Shown: piece by piece, positions 31,801 to 44,459 of the stretch
How positions within the stretch are numbered: position 1 is the first letter of the stretch
Layout of the letters: the number at the start of each line of letters is the position of its first letter
DNA from: Pithys albifrons albifrons
Taxonomy: Eukaryota; Chordata; Aves; Passeriformes; Thamnophilidae
NCBI RefSeq assembly: GCF_047495875.1
Contig: NC_092479.1
Coordinates: forward strand, 8,764,806-8,828,805
DNA length: 64,000 nucleotides
Reading direction: 5' to 3'
Notes under the pieces: model-generated
Told to the model about the DNA's origin: nothing
Databases searched by the model: none
What the model saw: the letters and a program-made list of their open reading frames with translations, nothing else
Translations under genes and position numbers: made by a program

Positions 31801-34800
31801 CCCTTCTGTTGGCACGGGGCTGGCTGGCTCAGCCAGGAGTGGCAGTGGGAGGGCAGGTGGGTTTGGGAAGGGGCTGTGCCCCCCTCCATGCCCTGTGCCC
31901 TCTGTCTTTGCCTTCAGGAGAAAAAACCAGGTGCCAGGGTGGGATGGTTGGCAAGTGCTCCCCATCTCTTCATGTGCTGTGTGGGCTGAGGGCACTGAGG
32001 CTCCTGTTTCCATCTCCTCATCACTGGCCCTGTGGCAGATTATTCTGTTCTGTGTTCCCCCAGTCTGCACTAATTCACGGGGCATAATCGGTGGCCCTTG
32101 GCCTGGCTGGGAGCAGGGTCAGCCCTGGCACAGGCAGGGCCATGAATAATGCAGGCAGAGGCTGCTGCAGTTGCAGAGGTTACCACAGGAGTTCAGCAGC
32201 TCAGGGTGTGCCGTGCCTGGTGCTCAGCAGGGCTGGAAGGAGCAGGAGTGTACCCACCCAGAGCCCCAGGCTGCCCTCACTGTGCCCAGGCTGTGCCTCC
32301 CCCGGGGCTGGTCCTGTGCTGGGACAAGGCTGGTGTTGCCTGACTCTCCCCTTGGCAGCTTTGCCCCTGCAACCCAAACCCAGCTGGGAAGAGCCTGAGC
32401 TGTGGGCATGTCACCTGCTGTGGTGGCACAGCCAGCGTGGCTGTGCTGAGGGAAGGGTGGGCTGGGCTGGGGCTGTCTGTGTGCTCTGGGGTCACTGCCT
32501 GCAGGACCAGGCTGTGTGGGCTCCCCCTCAGGGCTGGGTGCCTCTGGGTGTCTGTGCCAGCTGGGCATGCAGCCACACTGGTGAGCAAGGACAGGGCTGC
32601 ACGTGGGCAGCAGGGTGGACCCAGAGCTCTCCAGCCTTGTGCTGTTTAACTGTTCTCTGCTGGACTGCATTCCCAACGTTCTGATCCATGTACTGTGTCT
32701 CATGCAGTTTGTCAACCTGCTTTCTCTTTCTTGTTTTGCTGTGTTTGTTTAAAACCTGTGCCAGAAACCCAAGAAAACATGGTGAGAAGAAACCTGCCCC
32801 CGAGGCAGCAGGTGGATGTGTGTAATCCTTCATTACTTGTCACCAATGCAAAGCCATCCTACGTGGCATCAGCTCCACTGGAGTTGTGTGCTAATTAGAC
32901 TTTTATTACAATGTGTGTTTGAAAACAATTAGGATTACAGTGCCAGCATGTGGCTGATTCAACCTCCTGGTGTTGATTCAGTGAAGTCAGCAACTGGTGA
33001 CTGGGGTTGGTTGCCAGAGTGTGTGTGGGTAGCCTCGGACCAGGTGCCACTCAGCCACTGCCACCAGGCAGGACACGTGCTCCTCAGGGCCCCTTTGCAT
33101 CACAGAGGGCCCTGTCTGGATTTGGGGGTGTGTCTGTCCCATTCAGGGCCCTGTCTTGACTTGCTCTTTGTCTGTAAATCCTTTTCTCTGTGTAAAGGCC
33201 ACACTATTTCACATCCTGACTGTGTCAGGTTTAACCTGGGCAGCTGTACTTTTGTGCTTCACATCCTATGTGTGGTTTTTCTAACCTGTGGCTGTTACAT
33301 CTGGAGCTCTGGAACTGGGGGGACAGGGGAAAACAAAGGCCCTGTGTAGCTGGAACTTGTGTGTGTGGTCTCCCCAGGCTCCCCCTCTGGGTGCACTGGC
33401 AGTGCCACCTCGGGCAGCCCCTGGCTGGCTTCCAGTCTGTGCAGTCATGCAGTGGGCATGCAGGTTTCAAGCACTTTGCATGCACATCAGTGGCTTTAAT
33501 TGTCAGTTAAAATTTGCTGCTGCAATAAGTGAAGGTGTGAAAAACTAAAGCTGGAACTGTTTCATATTGACTTTCATTCCAGAGACTGGAAGAAGAACAT
33601 AATTTTTTATCATCTGAGCAAAACCTTTATACACCAAAAAGGACAAAAAAGCAGAGAGAGATGCAGAGATTGATGGATGGAGCAGAGGAGAGTGGGGAGG
33701 ATGCACAGGAGGTAGAGTGGGGACAGGGCTGGTTTCCTGTGGTATCAGTTCTGTATTAACAGACATGAAGTTGCTTCTTCTTAGGGCCCCTTCCCCTTGC
33801 AGAGCAGGGCAGTGGGAGCACAGTGGCCCTTCAGCCTTTGCTGGCACTGAGGGAGCCTGGGAGGTTGTTCAACAGCACACACAGGTGTCTGATGAGGGAA
33901 CTCCAGATTTTTGTGTGCAGGCAAGAGGAGGAAGGGGATGAGCTTCGTTCCCCTTTGTGCCTCCTCAGCAGAGCACAGTGAGCTGTGTCTTTTCCATGGG
34001 CTCTTCTGGCCAAGGATAAGGGGAAACCTGAGGCTCTGAGTGCTCAGTGAGCTGTCCTGGCTGATCCCAGGGCACAGAGCACACTGGAACTGGTGCAGCC
34101 AGTCTGGGACACTCAGGGAATTGGAATTGTACCACCCCAGTTCCTTCTGCTGAGAGAAGCAGCTTGTTTCTTTTTATGACATTCTCCCACCCTTTCGGCT
34201 CCCCTTGATTCCTGTTTTCTTGGAATTATCTCCTTAAAATTCTTGCAGCCAGTCTCCCAGACCTCCCAGCTGACACATCTCTCTTCTGCTGCTCTTCTCC
34301 TCCTTCATAAAAATGCACACAGAGCATGTGAAGTACTTCACACTTTGTTTGCTAATAAAGACCATGGAGGGATGTTAAATGAATAGAAACCGCCTTACAA
34401 GACGATGGGCTGAGAGAGATTACATGGTCATATCCTGCCTTTGATTCACAAGCTCGACTCCCAGTCTGGCCATGGTTTAAAGCTTGATGTTCCTAAGGAA
34501 AACAAGAAGAAAAACAAGGAGAAAATCAAAAGAAAACCAAGAAACAGAAGGCACTGTGGCCTGATGGGGAATGCACCAGCTGCCCAGACTGCCACAGCCC
34601 AGCCCTGTGGCTTCAAACCAGGCCGTGTCTTGATGTGGTTTTACTTTTCTCTGTGTGAAAAAACAACAATATATTGCCTTTTCTTTCCCTCTCCTGTGGC
34701 AATCCCTTCTCCAAAGTATTTCTGGTATTTTATTCAGTGCACTTTAGTAAAGCTGTAACATGCAGACCTGCTTTACAACTTGAACTACTGTGGAGATGAT

Positions 34801-35249
34801 GGGTAATGTTTTGCAGTTTTTTTATCTTTTATTTAGGACCCCAGGGTGAAGCATCTGCCATTCCCTCTGCCACGCTCTTGTCTTTCATTCAGTTTATTAA
34901 TTAAATATTTTTTTCTTTACTATTTCAGATTTTTAGTCGTCTCTCATGCCTAGAGGAACTGAGAGAAATATTTAATTCATTGCCTCCTGCAGATGCTGTT
35001 TCTTGGGGAATTCCTTCTGAAAGTGCTGGGCTTCTTTGGTGCTTTGTTCAGTAGCCCTTTCTGAGGAGTTTTATATTTACTCTGTGAGCCAAAAGTGATT
35101 ATTTATTCAACCAGAAGGAAAAAAATCCTAAGCAGCTGGGAAGCTTTATTTGTACTTGTGTTTTTGGTCTGGACTCTGCAGTTGTTAAAACCTGCTCTGA
35201 GGGTATTTAACAATCATTTTTTCCCTCATGCAGCCCTGTTTGTGAGAGG

Positions 35250-35830
35250 ACAAACAGGCGCTGATTGCCCAGCGCTGGTGGGTGGGTGGGACACACTCTC
35301 TGCAGCCTCAGCCGGGCCGGAGCCTGCACAGGGACCCCCCGACTCCTGCTCTGCACAGAGCTCTCACCTGAGGGGCTGTGCCCACACTTGCCATGGATTG
35401 GCACAGCAAGTGCTGCTGGTTTATGCCACCTCAAGGTGTATTTGCCCTGCTAATAAAGATGGATTTCGCCCAAACTCGCGATGCCAGAGCAGAGCAGATT
35501 GCAGTGAGAGCAGGATGGGCTGGATCAACAGGACTTTGATTCCCTCTGCTCTGCACTCCGGTAACGAGCACATTTCCCCCATTATTATTCTTTCGGAACC
35601 ATGGCCAGCAGCCAGAGCGGCTCACCCGGAGGTGCCGAGCGTGTCTCCTCTTCTGGCAGCGGCGGCTGAGGCTGCTGGGGCTGCTCAGACTCTGCGGGGC
35701 TGAGAAACGCAGACACGACTCCCTGAATGCATTTCCCTAATGCAGAAACGAGCAGAGTCAGAGGCAAGGCAGGAAAACAGGTTTTGCTCTGACAAAGTTT
35801 GCCTTCCCCGTGCCCCGGGGGATGTGGTGC
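35250..35830. promoter_or_regulatory. Weak CpG-enriched patch beside a minisatellite
   Basis: About twenty CpGs by eye in 580 bp (GCCGGGCCGG, TTCGCCCAAACTCGCGATGC, GGAGGTGCCGAGCG, GGCAGCGGCGGC), against a depleted background. A CTCAG|GTGAGAGC donor-like site on the minus strand sits at about 35365-35371. It may be a weak or tissue-specific promoter. The minus-strand and plus-strand open frames here have no recognisable domain. Confidence 0.3.
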
Positions 35831-36135
35831 CCCTGAGGTTGTGGTGCCCCTGAGGTTGTGGTGCCCTGGGGATGTGGTGCCCTGGGGATGTGGTGTCCCT
35901 GGGGATGGGGTACCCCTGAGGTTGGGGTGCCCCAGGGATGGGGTACCCCTGAGGTTGTGGTGCCCCTGAGGTTGTGGTGCCCTGGGGATGTGGTGTCCCT
36001 GGGGATGGGGTACCCCTGAGGATGGGGTGCCCCAGGGATGGGGTGCCCCTGAGGTTGTGGTGCCCTGGGGACGTGGTGTCCCTGGGGATGGGGTACCCCT
36101 GAGGATGGGGTGCCCCTGGGGTTGTGGCATCCCCG
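35818..36135. repeat. 17-bp minisatellite, about 18 copies
   Basis: Unit TGGTGCCCCTGAGGTTG and relatives (TGGTGCCCTGGGGATG, GGGTACCCCTGAGG). Measured spacing between GGTGCC motifs is 17 bases in the first copies. GAGGTTG and GGGGATG variants alternate in longer blocks. The unit length matches the array at 28.6 kb, but the sequences differ. Confidence 0.94.
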
Positions 36136-38323
36136 TTATCCCCAGGGTGGCAGCAGGCACAGCGAGGAGGGGAGATGGGCAGCAGGGCAGGGCTGGCAGG
36201 GCAGTGGCAGCACTTCCCTCCCCGGCTGCTGCAGCAGCTTTGAAAGATGTTCCCAAGACACAATTAGGGAGGTAATTGGATGATCCTGTTGAGAACATCC
36301 TGGTGGCCAAGTCTATTGTAGACAAGGAGCTGAAGAAGTGACTCCTGTCCGTGGCAGGGGGTGGGCATGAAATATCTCTGTTGTCCTTTCTGCTGCTGCA
36401 ACACAGTGCAAAGTCCAAACAGAACTAAACTGTGGGGAATCATGTTGATATCATGAAATACCATTAATGACTGATCTTTGCACATGGCCATGTAGTTACA
36501 CAGTGTTTGCAGCATAAACACCAATTAGCATTGTAGCTGTTGCTGTCTGTACTCAGTGGATTCAATCAGGGAGTCCCACAGAGTGGGAAGGAGCGTCAAA
36601 TGCTCTAAGACAGGAGAAACAATGATAGTGTGAACCTGATCATTAAGGAAGATCTTGGTCTTCCCTGTGCTACATCTGCTCAAGCCATAGGGATGCTCAG
36701 AGTCACATGCAGAAACCTGGAAAGCAATATGTGTGTGTGTGTATGTACAGCCACCCATCTGTGCCACCAAATTAGGCAAGAGAAAGGAGTTCCTGGGGCA
36801 GTTTGGTTGCTTTACCTTCAGCTGCAGAGGGTGCATTCCTGGAGTTCAGGGCTTGGGCCTGTGGATCTTGCTCTCAGTGATTTATCCAGCAATTACTCTC
36901 AACATTCAGCACAGATATTTATTTCAACAGGAAGCTGGAATGTGCCCCAGTGCAGAGACACTCTGGACTCTCTCCAGAGCTCCCAGTGGAGGGCAGCGAG
37001 TCTGTCACAGGCAGAAGCCACTGTGCTCTGGCAGCAACAAAATGACACACCAGCTCATCAATTCCAGCAGAATTCTCTCTGTTTCGTGCCCTTGTCATCT
37101 CCTGGATTTTGTCACTCTCATGGAAAGGGAGGGAGCAGCCAGTTGGCCAGGGCTGGTTCACAGGGAGGAGTGGGAAGAAGGGTCTGTGTTTCATTGCAGA
37201 CAGAAGTTGCTGATGCTGTTTCTTTCCCCTTCCCTTTGCTGTAAGTGAGAGGGACAGAGAGAACAAGCAAAAAGAATTGATCAAATGCTGTCCTGATCTT
37301 TGGTCAATAATCCTGTATCCAACGAGGAGCTGCAGCAGCAGGTGCAGGGTGGATGCACCACTGCAGGTTCTCATCCTGGCACATTTTAATAATATTTGCA
37401 TCAGCATGAATGTGAAGTAATCCCAGTGAGATCGTGGTGTTTATCCTGGATTTGTACCAGTATCAAAGAAAGCAAAATCTCCCAGATTTATGTCAAGGAC
37501 CTTCTTTACTGTAATGACTGAAGCAGCCCTGAGTTGTACCTTCCCTCTCTGCAGGCTTAGGGATGCTCATCTGCTCTTTAGCACAGCGTTTGGGGATTGG
37601 CCCAGTGGTAAACACTCTGTCCTTCCCTTCAGGGCTGGTGGCCACTTTCCTGATGGGAATTCTGATTTTGTGTTCAGTCCTACTGTATGTAGGAGTAACT
37701 GCACCACAAGTGCTGGAGGGAACTTATTCCTGGCCTGGTATTCCTGTTTCCTGCTGGGGTCAGCAGTAATCAGGCATTTGTATTTGAAAGAAAGAAGTTG
37801 CCAAAGGAATAAACAAGTAGAATTGTGGAGAGAGGGTCACAAGTTGTATGGAAGAGGCAGAAAGAAGAGAGGAGACACACAGTGGAAAATTGCAGTGCTG
37901 GGGATGCAGGATCTGGATCCCTTCCAGGGCACATCAGAAGGATCCCTGTCCCACTGCTCCCACCTCAGTGAGTGCTGCATTAAAAATCTGTCTGGCAAAT
38001 CCATCTCGAGTGAATACTGTCAGCAAAAGGCAGGTTGTTGTAGGGGAGAGTCAAAAGGCCTGGATCGATAGATGTGAATATCAAATGCACATTAGAGCTG
38101 GAAAAAGGCTTTCATTGTGGGGCTGGGACATGAGCAGGGGAGAGCAGAACAAGGGAGAGCAGCACAGAGGGCACAGCACTCTCTCGGTGTATCAGTCCCA
38201 GGTGACAGCTGTCAAGGCAGATGACAGCCTGAGAGATTGTCACCTGCACTGACAGACAAATCAGCTCTGCTTAGGATGGAAGATTTTATTGGAATGATGT
38301 TCTGCTCTTTTCCTGTTTTCCAG

Positions 38324-38675
38324 AATCAGAGAGCTGGTCTTGACTCTGATCTCTGTGAGATGCTGTTCGTGGTTTCCACTGGCATGGAAAGGCCTTTTGT
38401 GTCTCCTCAGGAGCACCATTTGGCTGCAGCTCCAATGTCTCTCTGGAGCTGCTCTGCTCTGGTGGAGGTGGAGGATTCTGTGGGCACAATGCCCACAGAG
38501 CCTGGGGGTGGCACTTGTGGGGCCTCAGGTCACTGTGACCCAGCACTTGGGAGAACCCAATTGCTTTCCTTCTCTCCTTGGTCCTTTCTGCCCCGTGGAG
38601 TTGAGGTTTAACTGATCCCTAATGCAGAATACATTATCTGTACCTCAGCTTTAATAAACCACTTGGTTCTGCATA
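38324..38675 (+). other. Candidate terminal exon with polyadenylation signal
   Basis: The tract TCTGCTCTTTTCCTGTTTTCCAG is a near-ideal splice acceptor. From the first base after it the frame is open for 95 codons (starting NQRAGLDSDLCEMLFVVSTG, ending SFLPRGVEV) to a TAA at 38609-38611. AATAAA follows at 38653-38658. Acceptor, stop and signal are thus in the right order and spacing for a last exon. I recognise no domain; a long non-coding RNA or chance are equally possible. Confidence 0.25.
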
Positions 38676-39855
38676 GGATTCAAAAGATGCCTCTGCCAAG
38701 ACATGCCAGTTCCACCCAGCACGGAGCTGACAGCAAGGGCAGACAGGCCAGGCACTGCCCCCTCCTGTCCAGAGCCCATCACAGGGACATCAGTGTCGTG
38801 TTGATGTCGTCGTGTCTTTTTTCCTGCCTGAGAAATTACAGCAAGGGAGTGCCTGGAGATTGCTTAGCTCTGTCACAGTTAGGAGGGGAGTGGGGCCATA
38901 CTTCACTCTTGTTTTGTTATTTTAAGCTCCCTCAGCTCCTTGTTCTGGTGTGTTTATTTTTGTGTGTGCATTTAGCCCTCCAGAAGCATCAGCAAACATT
39001 TCTGCACACCTGCAGAGTCAGTTCAGTGTGGGTGGCTCCTTAACTAGGCCTTGGCTCTGTCCTAGAAAGATGATCTGCAGCAGGAGGGATTCAGGGTTTG
39101 TACCTGCCCCAGTCCCCATTTATGCCCTGCCCTCTGTGCAGGCAGCTCCAGGTGCCATCTGCAGTGTAATTCCACAAGCACTGTGCAAACCCAGCACAAT
39201 CCCAGCTCATCTGGCAGGACAAATTCGATTTTTGCTCTCTGTTCCACATGGCTGCATTTCAGTTGGATTAGCCCCTGCACAGAGCTCAGACTTTAAGCCA
39301 CTTTACCTTTTTTCTCAGCTGACACTGCCCGTGGGAGGACAAGCAATTGCAGCCCCAAATCAGAGCAGGGCACTCAGACAGTGCACATGTTCCCCAGCAA
39401 TGGGATGCTTTGTCCAGGACTGGCTCCCAGCTGGGATAATACAGACCTTGAACAGAAGGGACATTGTGGAGAATACCTGGAAAGGGAGAGGGAGACTGGC
39501 TGAGTGCAAAGATGGCAGGAAGAACTGGAGACAAAGCAGGACCTAACCCTGTGCTGTACTTAATTGCCTTTAGGAAGCAATGAGTGCCCCAGCTCCAGGG
39601 ACTGCAGTTTTACATCACTTTTTGTGACTCTCTCCCCACAGTTACAGACAGGATTAGGATGGAGGCAGAAAGTGCTCATGCCAGGCAGGACCTGCCCCCT
39701 GGTGCCAGAGAACAAGGAGGGCACAGCTCAGGGGTGTGAAGAGTCAGGGCCTGGGCAAAGGCAGGACATTACTCCATCATTTCTCATTCCTGCTCCATGG
39801 CCTCTTCCCAAACATCAGCAAAAACCCCTCACTCTCTCCAGAGAGCAGGAAGCTG

Positions 39856-39927
39856 CTTTATAGGTGGGGAAAAACAGAGGCAGGGAGAGAGGAGGGCTCT
39901 GTGTTCCAAGTGGGGATTTGGATCCAG
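39856..39927 (-). repeat. Possible MIR-like relic
   Basis: TTTATAGGTGGGGAAAAACAG followed by AGGCAGGGAGAG and later TGGGGATTTGGATCCAG resembles antisense MIR (TTTACAGATGGGGAAACTGAGGC, later GGATTCGAACCCAG). The middle part is not alignable by eye, so this is tentative. Confidence 0.35.
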
Positions 39928-41580
39928 TTGGGATCACTCTGTCTCCTCCTCAAACATTCCCCAGTTTGTGTGAGTGTTGCCAGAGGAGCCAGAAACAGAG
40001 CCCAGGGCCCAGATTGCCTGGGCAGGGGCAGTGCCCATCCCACAGCAGCTGCAGGTGGGATCCCTCCACTGAAGGCAGGGAGGAACATGAGCTGGAGTGA
40101 CAGCTGAAATAGTTAATGGAAGAACATATTCACCTAACTGTTAATTATTTAGAGCCAGAGTTCATTTTGCAGCTCCTCTGGCAGGTTCCTGGTCATTATG
40201 GCCCTGGCAGTGAGTCCTTCCCAGCAATCAGCCATCATCAGCCTCCAAGGCTGGTGTGGCACTGGGAGGGTGGGGACAGCTGTGTCTCAGGACAGAAGCT
40301 CAGCAAGGCAGAATTTATCCGTGCTCTCAAGCTTTACTTTGCTTTCTTTCCTCCCCCTTGTCTCAGAGAGATGATAAAAACAAAGCAGTATAAACTCAGA
40401 AAGAAAGAATAACGGCCTCCCCCTGCAGAGGGACTGCATTTGGAGATTTTGGCCTGTTTTCATCCTAAGTGCTGTTGACTTGAAGAAATTCTTTTGATCA
40501 TCTAAGCCTTGGCTGGAGTAAATTGACAAATCCCTTTAGATTCCTTGGGATTTACAACAGATGCTGAATGAAAGATTTATCTGTGGCCCACCAGGCCTTC
40601 CTGGGCATCCAGAGCTCTGCTCTCCCCAGAGGCAAAGGACAGCACAGGAGGAACCACCTTTAACCCCTCATCTCTTGTGCAGAGGGCTGAGAAGGAGCAG
40701 GGATCACCTCATCCTACCCAGGGCACAAGGGTGATCTCTAATGGAAGGATATCCTGAACAGGGATATCTCAGCATTCCTTGGAGAGAGATCTTCCCTGGA
40801 AGGTGTACAGGACAAAGGAGTTGATTCTGGACACATTGTTTGCATTATTCCTTGCTTTCTGCTCCTGTCCACACTTTGGACATCACAGAGAGGTTTGGGA
40901 GCAGTGGGAGTAGCTGATATATTATTAATACATGTGACCAGAGGCCAGGCTAACCCACCACTACAGAACCAGCTCCATTTCATGCCCTCTTTCCTCTTTC
41001 CCTGCCTGGCTTTTCTGCTCTATTTGTGTGAAACGAGCAGACATGAAGGGAAATGATTTCCAGCCTCTCCCTGTTTCCTGCTGGAGCCCCAGAGGGACAG
41101 CAGAACGTTGCTGTGTCTGGCTCAGTTTGTGGCTCCCCTGCAGCTCAGCCTTCCCAACAGGTGCCAGCACACCAGAATGCTCCTCTGCCATCCCAGACCT
41201 CATCTGCATTCCCCACCTCTCTCCCTCCTGCTCCTGGATCCCTGTGCTTTGCACACTCCTTCCACAGGCTCCAATCTGCCAGATGTTGGACGTTCCCTGG
41301 GAATTCCAGCCATGCACCAGACTGCACAGGGAGCCCAGATGTGATAAGTGAACTAATAGTTCTGTGCTCCCTCACTCAGACCCAGAGGAACTTGGGAACT
41401 CAGCAGGATCCCTGCTCAGCCCCCAAGGCTACAGGGAGAAAAGGACCATGGCATTCAATTTGGTGAAGCTTTTCCCTCTGGGATGCAGCTGTGGCTTGAA
41501 GTGCCACGGCAAGGTGGACAACAAGGTGCCTGAGCCCCCTGAGAGCAGGTGCTGGAGTGTTGCTGCCCTTGAGCTTCAGC

Positions 41581-41787
41581 ATTGGGGAACCACCACACAC
41601 TGGGACTGCACAGACACCACCAGCACTGGGGAACCACCACACACTGGGACTGCACAGACACCACCAGCACTGGGGAACCACCACACACTGGGACTGCACA
41701 GACACCACCAGCACTGGGGAACCACCACACACTGGGACTGCACAGACACCACCAGCACTGGGGAACCACCACACACTGGGACTGCAT
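41581..41787. repeat. 44-bp minisatellite, 4.7 copies
   Basis: Unit contains TGGGGAACCACCACACACTG and GGACTGCACAGACACCACC. The TGGGG motif starts at 41583, 41627, 41671, 41715 and 41759, exactly 44 bases apart, and copies are nearly identical apart from the first base of copy one. The high identity suggests recent expansion, so length variation among individuals is likely. Confidence 0.96.
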
Positions 41788-41939
41788 GAGGAACACCCCC
41801 CAGGCGTGTCTCCTCGTGCTCTCTGCTGGCTGAGAAGCTGTTCCAGCTCTGAAGTTTTAATCCTTTTGGTGTGGAAGCTTCCAGCTGGTGCAGCTCATTC
41901 CTCCTGCTTAGCTCAGTGTGTTTTCAGACACCAGCCTGG

Positions 41940-42260
41940 TAATTACACTTTGACATTAATATTTAAACCACAAACACAGTTAGCACACTAATACCATCCC
42001 CAAAGGCTACTGCTCATTTAAGTTTCATCCTTATGAGACTTAATTATTGTCAGGGATGAATCCTAAAAGGCAAGAAACATTACAGCTCAAAGACCAAACA
42101 TTCCCTTGATTATTAGAGCTACAGGATTTGGTCACAGAATATGCAAAGGGCCTTGGCTGTGGTGGTAACACTAATACTGCTTCTAAAATCCACTGAGTTT
42201 TTAAATCCTGAAGCCTAATTTTAAATAGCTGCTGAGATTTGTTTGTAATTACAGTTACAC
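41940..42260. promoter_or_regulatory. AT-rich block, candidate conserved non-coding element
   Basis: Motifs include GACATTAATATTTAAACC, GACTTAATTATTGTCAG, CCCTTGATTATTAGAGC, CCTAATTTTAAATAGC and GTTTGTAATTACAGTTAC over 320 bp without simple repeats. The density of TAAT/ATTA cores and even spread suggest an enhancer-like element. Conservation cannot be shown from this sequence alone. Confidence 0.3.
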
Positions 42261-43091
42261 AGAGATCTCAGCACTCAGTTAGTTCAGCTGAAGAACTTTG
42301 CCAAACTTGGGTGTCATTACCTGGTGCACAGATGGAGACACAGCAGAGCTGGGAGGGCCTGGCCCGAGGCACCATCAGGACTCCACAGTCTGAGGTGCTG
42401 AGAACAGCAAGTGCTGATGCCTCAAGCCTGTCACTTAACTATTCTCCAAGCTGTTCCTCCAACCTCACCTCTTTACAGACCTTTCCTAAGACAGGACCCT
42501 GGGATCACACCTTTGTGCAGCCACAGTGAAGCTCCCGGGGTCTGAGGGACTAGGTGGCCACTTCAGGTGCTTTCCAGCATTCTGAAACACACTTCATTGT
42601 GTACAACACAACGGGACAATCTGTTACAGAAACACCAGTAAAAGAAAACGTGGATTTTCTGCCTGTGTAACTCCAGGAGTATCAAGAAACTGAGCTGTGA
42701 AGGGAGTTTGAGCCTCAGCCAAAAGTGAGGCTGTTCAATTGTCCTCCTGAGGTGCCTCTGGGATAAAAGCTGGGGGAGAGAAGCTGCAGCAGGGAGAGGA
42801 ATTCCTGGTGTGTCCCTCCACTGACAGGTGTCCCTGGGAGGTGCCACCCAGCAGGGGATGCCAGCTGGAGCCAGGCTGCTGTGGATAAAACTCCTGCTCC
42901 CAGGGTCGTCACAGGGAATGCACGAACTCCAGCAAGTTCTGCCCTGAAAAGCAGATCCTTTCAGAGGACTTTCTCAAGCAACAGTCAGGGTTTGTTGTCC
43001 TTAGCAAGCTTCAGATAAAGACCAAAATCAGAGCCAAATCAGGTGCAAGTTCCAGGCTGGTTTCTGTCCTGCTGCATTAAGGGAGCCACTG

Positions 43092-43242
43092 TGGTTGGAC
43101 TGGCTCCTGGTTGGGCTGGCTCCTGGTAGGACTGGCCCATGGCTGGACTGGCCCATGGTTGGGCTGGCCCATGGTTGGACTGGCCCATGGTTGGACTGGC
43201 TCCTGGTTGGACTGGCCCGTGGTTGGACTGGCCCATGGCTGG
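43092..43242. repeat. 16-bp minisatellite, about 9 copies
   Basis: Unit CTGGCCCATGGTTGGA with CTGGCTCCTGGTTGGG variants, repeated at exact 16-bp spacing (for example 43100, 43116, 43132). The NcoI-like palindrome CCATGG recurs in six copies. The two variant types occur in runs, with CTCC first, CCAT in the middle and then mixed. Confidence 0.95.
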
Positions 43243-44351
43243 AGTGCCTCAGAATCAGGGCAGGTGTGCAGAGGTGACTCTCCTGCTCTCCTCCAGCTGC
43301 ACTTTGCTGAGGATCTCCCAGTTTGTTTTTAGTGCACACAGAAAATTGGCTGAAATGGCCAATTCCACCTGGCTCAGCAACAGCTGCTGTAAATGGCTTT
43401 TTTCCAGCCTTCTGAAGGGAATCATGAATTTCCAGAGGTCTGATCAGAACTGGTGCCAGGTTTAATTTTGCACCTTCTGTTTGAAATTGGCTCTGGAAGG
43501 ATTTTGCACTGGGCCCAAAGCTTACTTCAAAATGTTTCAAGTCTTGTCAGACCTTTGGCTCAGCCTGGGCTGAATCTCAGACCTGAGGCTGTGCCCTGAG
43601 GTTTGAGCTTTCGTATTTTGAGACATCATCCTTTGCATTTTGGAGGTTCTAGCAGAGGCCATAGCCAGGAAGCTGAAGTTTGTTTTCTCTTGACACCCAG
43701 AGCCCATGGAAAGGAAGAAATCTTTTGACATGCATCTTTAGATTAATTACTGGCTTCTTGAATGTCTCAAAGCCTTTAAGGAAGGGTGGTGCAGACTCTG
43801 CCACTTGTGCCCAGGGAAAGGCAGGGCTGCTGCCATCTGCTCCCTCAGCCTAAACCCACTGAGTGCTTTAACTTCAGAGGGAGATTCATGAACTCCCAGT
43901 GCCTGAGGACTCTGGGGCTGCTGATGGTTGAAGAGTGGCCTCCAACCATTGCTTCAGCCAACTGTGCTCTGCTTTGCTGAGTGAATCCATCAGGAGGCTC
44001 CCATTACTCACCAAAGGTGTGGGATTTTTCCAGGGCTGATGGCTGGGTTGTGGTAGGTTCAATCCATCATGTGCACTGCTCAGGAAGCAGGGCTGGAAAG
44101 CTCCCTGTGACTGTTCTGGCAGATTTAAATCATCACAAACGTGGGCACCGTGGCAGTGGGGTCTGTGTCTGCACAAACAGGGCTTGGCTGTTGGCGTGTT
44201 GGTGGCAGTGATGACCCCAGGAGGGGGTGAAGGACTCACACGAGGAGTGTCAGGGGCAGGAACAGAGCTCACAGCTCCCCTTCTGCTCCTGCTTCAACCA
44301 GCATGAAAGGCTCCTTTTCCAAGACCTGCCCCCCTGTCCCTGGGTGAGAGG

Positions 44352-44388
44352 TGCCCTGGGAATGCCCTGGGAATGCCCTGGGAATGCT
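44352..44388. repeat. 11-bp triplicate
   Basis: TGCCCTGGGAA occurs three times in direct succession and then TGCTG. It is a short tandem tract of the same unit length as the large array at 5.5 kb but a different sequence. Confidence 0.9.
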
Positions 44389-44459
44389 GCTGATCCAACC
44401 AGCTCAGCAGAGGCCAGGTCTGTCCCAGCACCTGACTCTGCTTGAGCAGTTACATCTGT

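Larger units (their letters stand above)
29127..35817. other. Non-coding DNA with ancient repeat relics
   Basis: I find no supported gene. The block contains an MIR relic at 29405-29520, a possible second relic at 29575-29790 with minus-strand donor-like GTAAGG and GTAATG sites, AT-rich conserved-looking DNA at 31585-31800 and 34830-35000, and a weak CpG patch at 35250-35830. A plus-strand CTGGCAG|GTAAGC donor with two upstream acceptors (CTTGTGTTCCTCAG, CCTTCTACTGCAG) at about 30735-30814 could mark a short exon, but the frames are not recognisable. Confidence 0.55.
36136..41580. other. Non-coding DNA with one terminal-exon candidate
   Basis: I find no proven gene. A strong acceptor and terminal-exon-like segment at 38324-38675 is listed separately. 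A second acceptor-like site, TACCTTCCCTCTCTGCAG, lies just before 37556 and opens a frame at 37563-37769 whose middle is hydrophobic (VATFLMGILILCSVLLYVGV), membrane-helix-like by composition but unsupported. A weak MIR-like match lies at 39856-39927. Confidence 0.5.

Noticed and set aside
32764..32898. Short protein-like frame after GTGCCAG, ending at TAG
   Set aside because: The acceptor is weak and no AATAAA or donor follows at a suitable distance.
37563..37769. Frame with a hydrophobic, membrane-helix-like segment after a decent acceptor
   Set aside because: One hydrophobic stretch is common by chance in T-rich DNA; no donor or polyadenylation signal follows.
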